From Deltaproteobacteria bacterium (GTDB taxonomy: Bacteria > Desulfobacterota > Desulfobacteria > Desulfobacterales > JAUVGT01), in assembly GCA_030593645.1 (NCBI GenBank), contig JAUVGT010000336.1, forward strand, positions 1 to 5,532: a stretch of DNA of 5,532 nt, written 5' to 3'. A program made the position numbers and the translations under genes. The first letter of the stretch is position 1. Every line of letters starts with the position of its first letter. Below are positions 5,263 to 5,532 of the stretch, piece by piece. The notes beneath the pieces are model-generated. The model made no database searches. It saw only the letters and a list, made by a program, of their open reading frames with translations, and was not told where the DNA came from.

Positions 5263-5532
5263 TTATAAGAACCCGGCCCATACCCAGCTGATGCTTGCAA
5301 TAAGCAGGGAGGCTGCCTGAAGCGGCATGGCTCTTCTCATTTCTTTTTCTACACCCGAAGGGGATGTATACGGTGTAGAACCGGTAAAATTCATGGCCAG
5401 ATATGAACTGACGGCTGTACATAAAAAGGTCAAAGAAGCAGCTTCAAGCAGGTTTATCTTGTTCCAAAAGAATACCGCAATGGTAATGCTTCCGAGCAGT
5501 CCTGTAACAGTGCCTTTTAATGAGAACGCTTT
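5263..5532 (-). CDS. hgcA: HgcA, corrinoid protein of mercury methylation, C-terminal part (5' end outside window)
   Basis: The minus-strand frame is open from the window edge to a TAA at 5263-5265 and gives 89 residues. They form membrane segments at about visible residues 7-23, 31-47 and 71-89. Between the last two lies a loop with NFTGSTPYTSPSGVEKEMRR, the conserved element preceding the final helix of HgcA. HgcA joins an N-terminal corrinoid-binding domain, related to the carbon monoxide dehydrogenase/acetyl-CoA synthase corrinoid protein, to a C-terminal membrane domain, and transfers a methyl group to Hg(II). The diagnostic cap-helix motif with its cobalt-liganding Cys lies outside the window and cannot be checked. 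Identity rests on the conserved loop, the helix layout and the immediately following hgcB. Confidence 0.93.
   Translation of the reverse strand, partial: KAFSLKGTVTGLLGSITIAVFFWNKINLLEAASLTFLCTAVSSYLAMNFTGSTPYTSPSGVEKEMRRAMPLQAASLLIASISWVWAGFL

Noticed and set aside
5034..5320. Two plus-strand open frames opposite hgcB and the hgcA end
   Set aside because: Both are antisense to strongly conserved HgcB/HgcA sequence; His/Cys-rich content mirrors the cysteine codons of hgcB.

Overview
The window most likely comes from an anaerobic, probably sulfate-reducing bacterium of the Desulfobacterota (Desulfobacterales-like). The main evidence is at the right edge on the minus strand. There the last 89 residues of HgcA, the corrinoid methyltransferase of mercury methylation, are followed by a complete HgcB with all of its diagnostic cysteines. 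The multi-PAS hybrid histidine kinase and the unpaired NMT1-type binding protein also fit that group. The taxonomic call is inference; no rRNA or other strong marker is present.

Layout, left to right. (1) 2-127, plus strand: an open frame cut by the window edge that looks like the C-terminus of an unrecognised protein. (2) 154-543, plus: a 129-residue protein with the alternating pattern of a response-regulator receiver but without the phosphoacceptor aspartate. (3) 544-688: a convergent intergenic gap with short GC-rich hairpins. (4) 689-3400, minus: a 903-residue membrane hybrid histidine kinase (TM, periplasmic helices, TM, HAMP, PAS, PAS, HisKA, HATPase, receiver). (5) 3410-4456, minus: an exported NMT1/SsuA-like substrate-binding protein, 9 bases upstream of the kinase and clearly in one operon with it. 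(6) 4457-4939: about 480 bases without a convincing gene. It holds a ribosome-binding site, a palindromic REP-like element bracketed by a 10-base direct repeat, a perfect 19-base tandem repeat, and an imperfect inverted repeat lying over two opposed candidate promoters. (7) 4940-5230, minus: hgcB. (8) 5263-5532, minus: the 3' end of hgcA.

How the genes work together. HgcA and HgcB together methylate Hg(II): HgcA carries the methyl-corrinoid and HgcB supplies low-potential electrons and probably handles the mercury or thiol ligand. The binding protein and hybrid kinase read as a ligand-sensing pair rather than a transporter, because no permease or ATPase accompanies them here. They lie downstream of hgcAB on the same strand, but the long structured gap with its own candidate promoter suggests separate transcription. 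A functional tie between the sensor pair and mercury methylation is a hypothesis resting only on adjacency.
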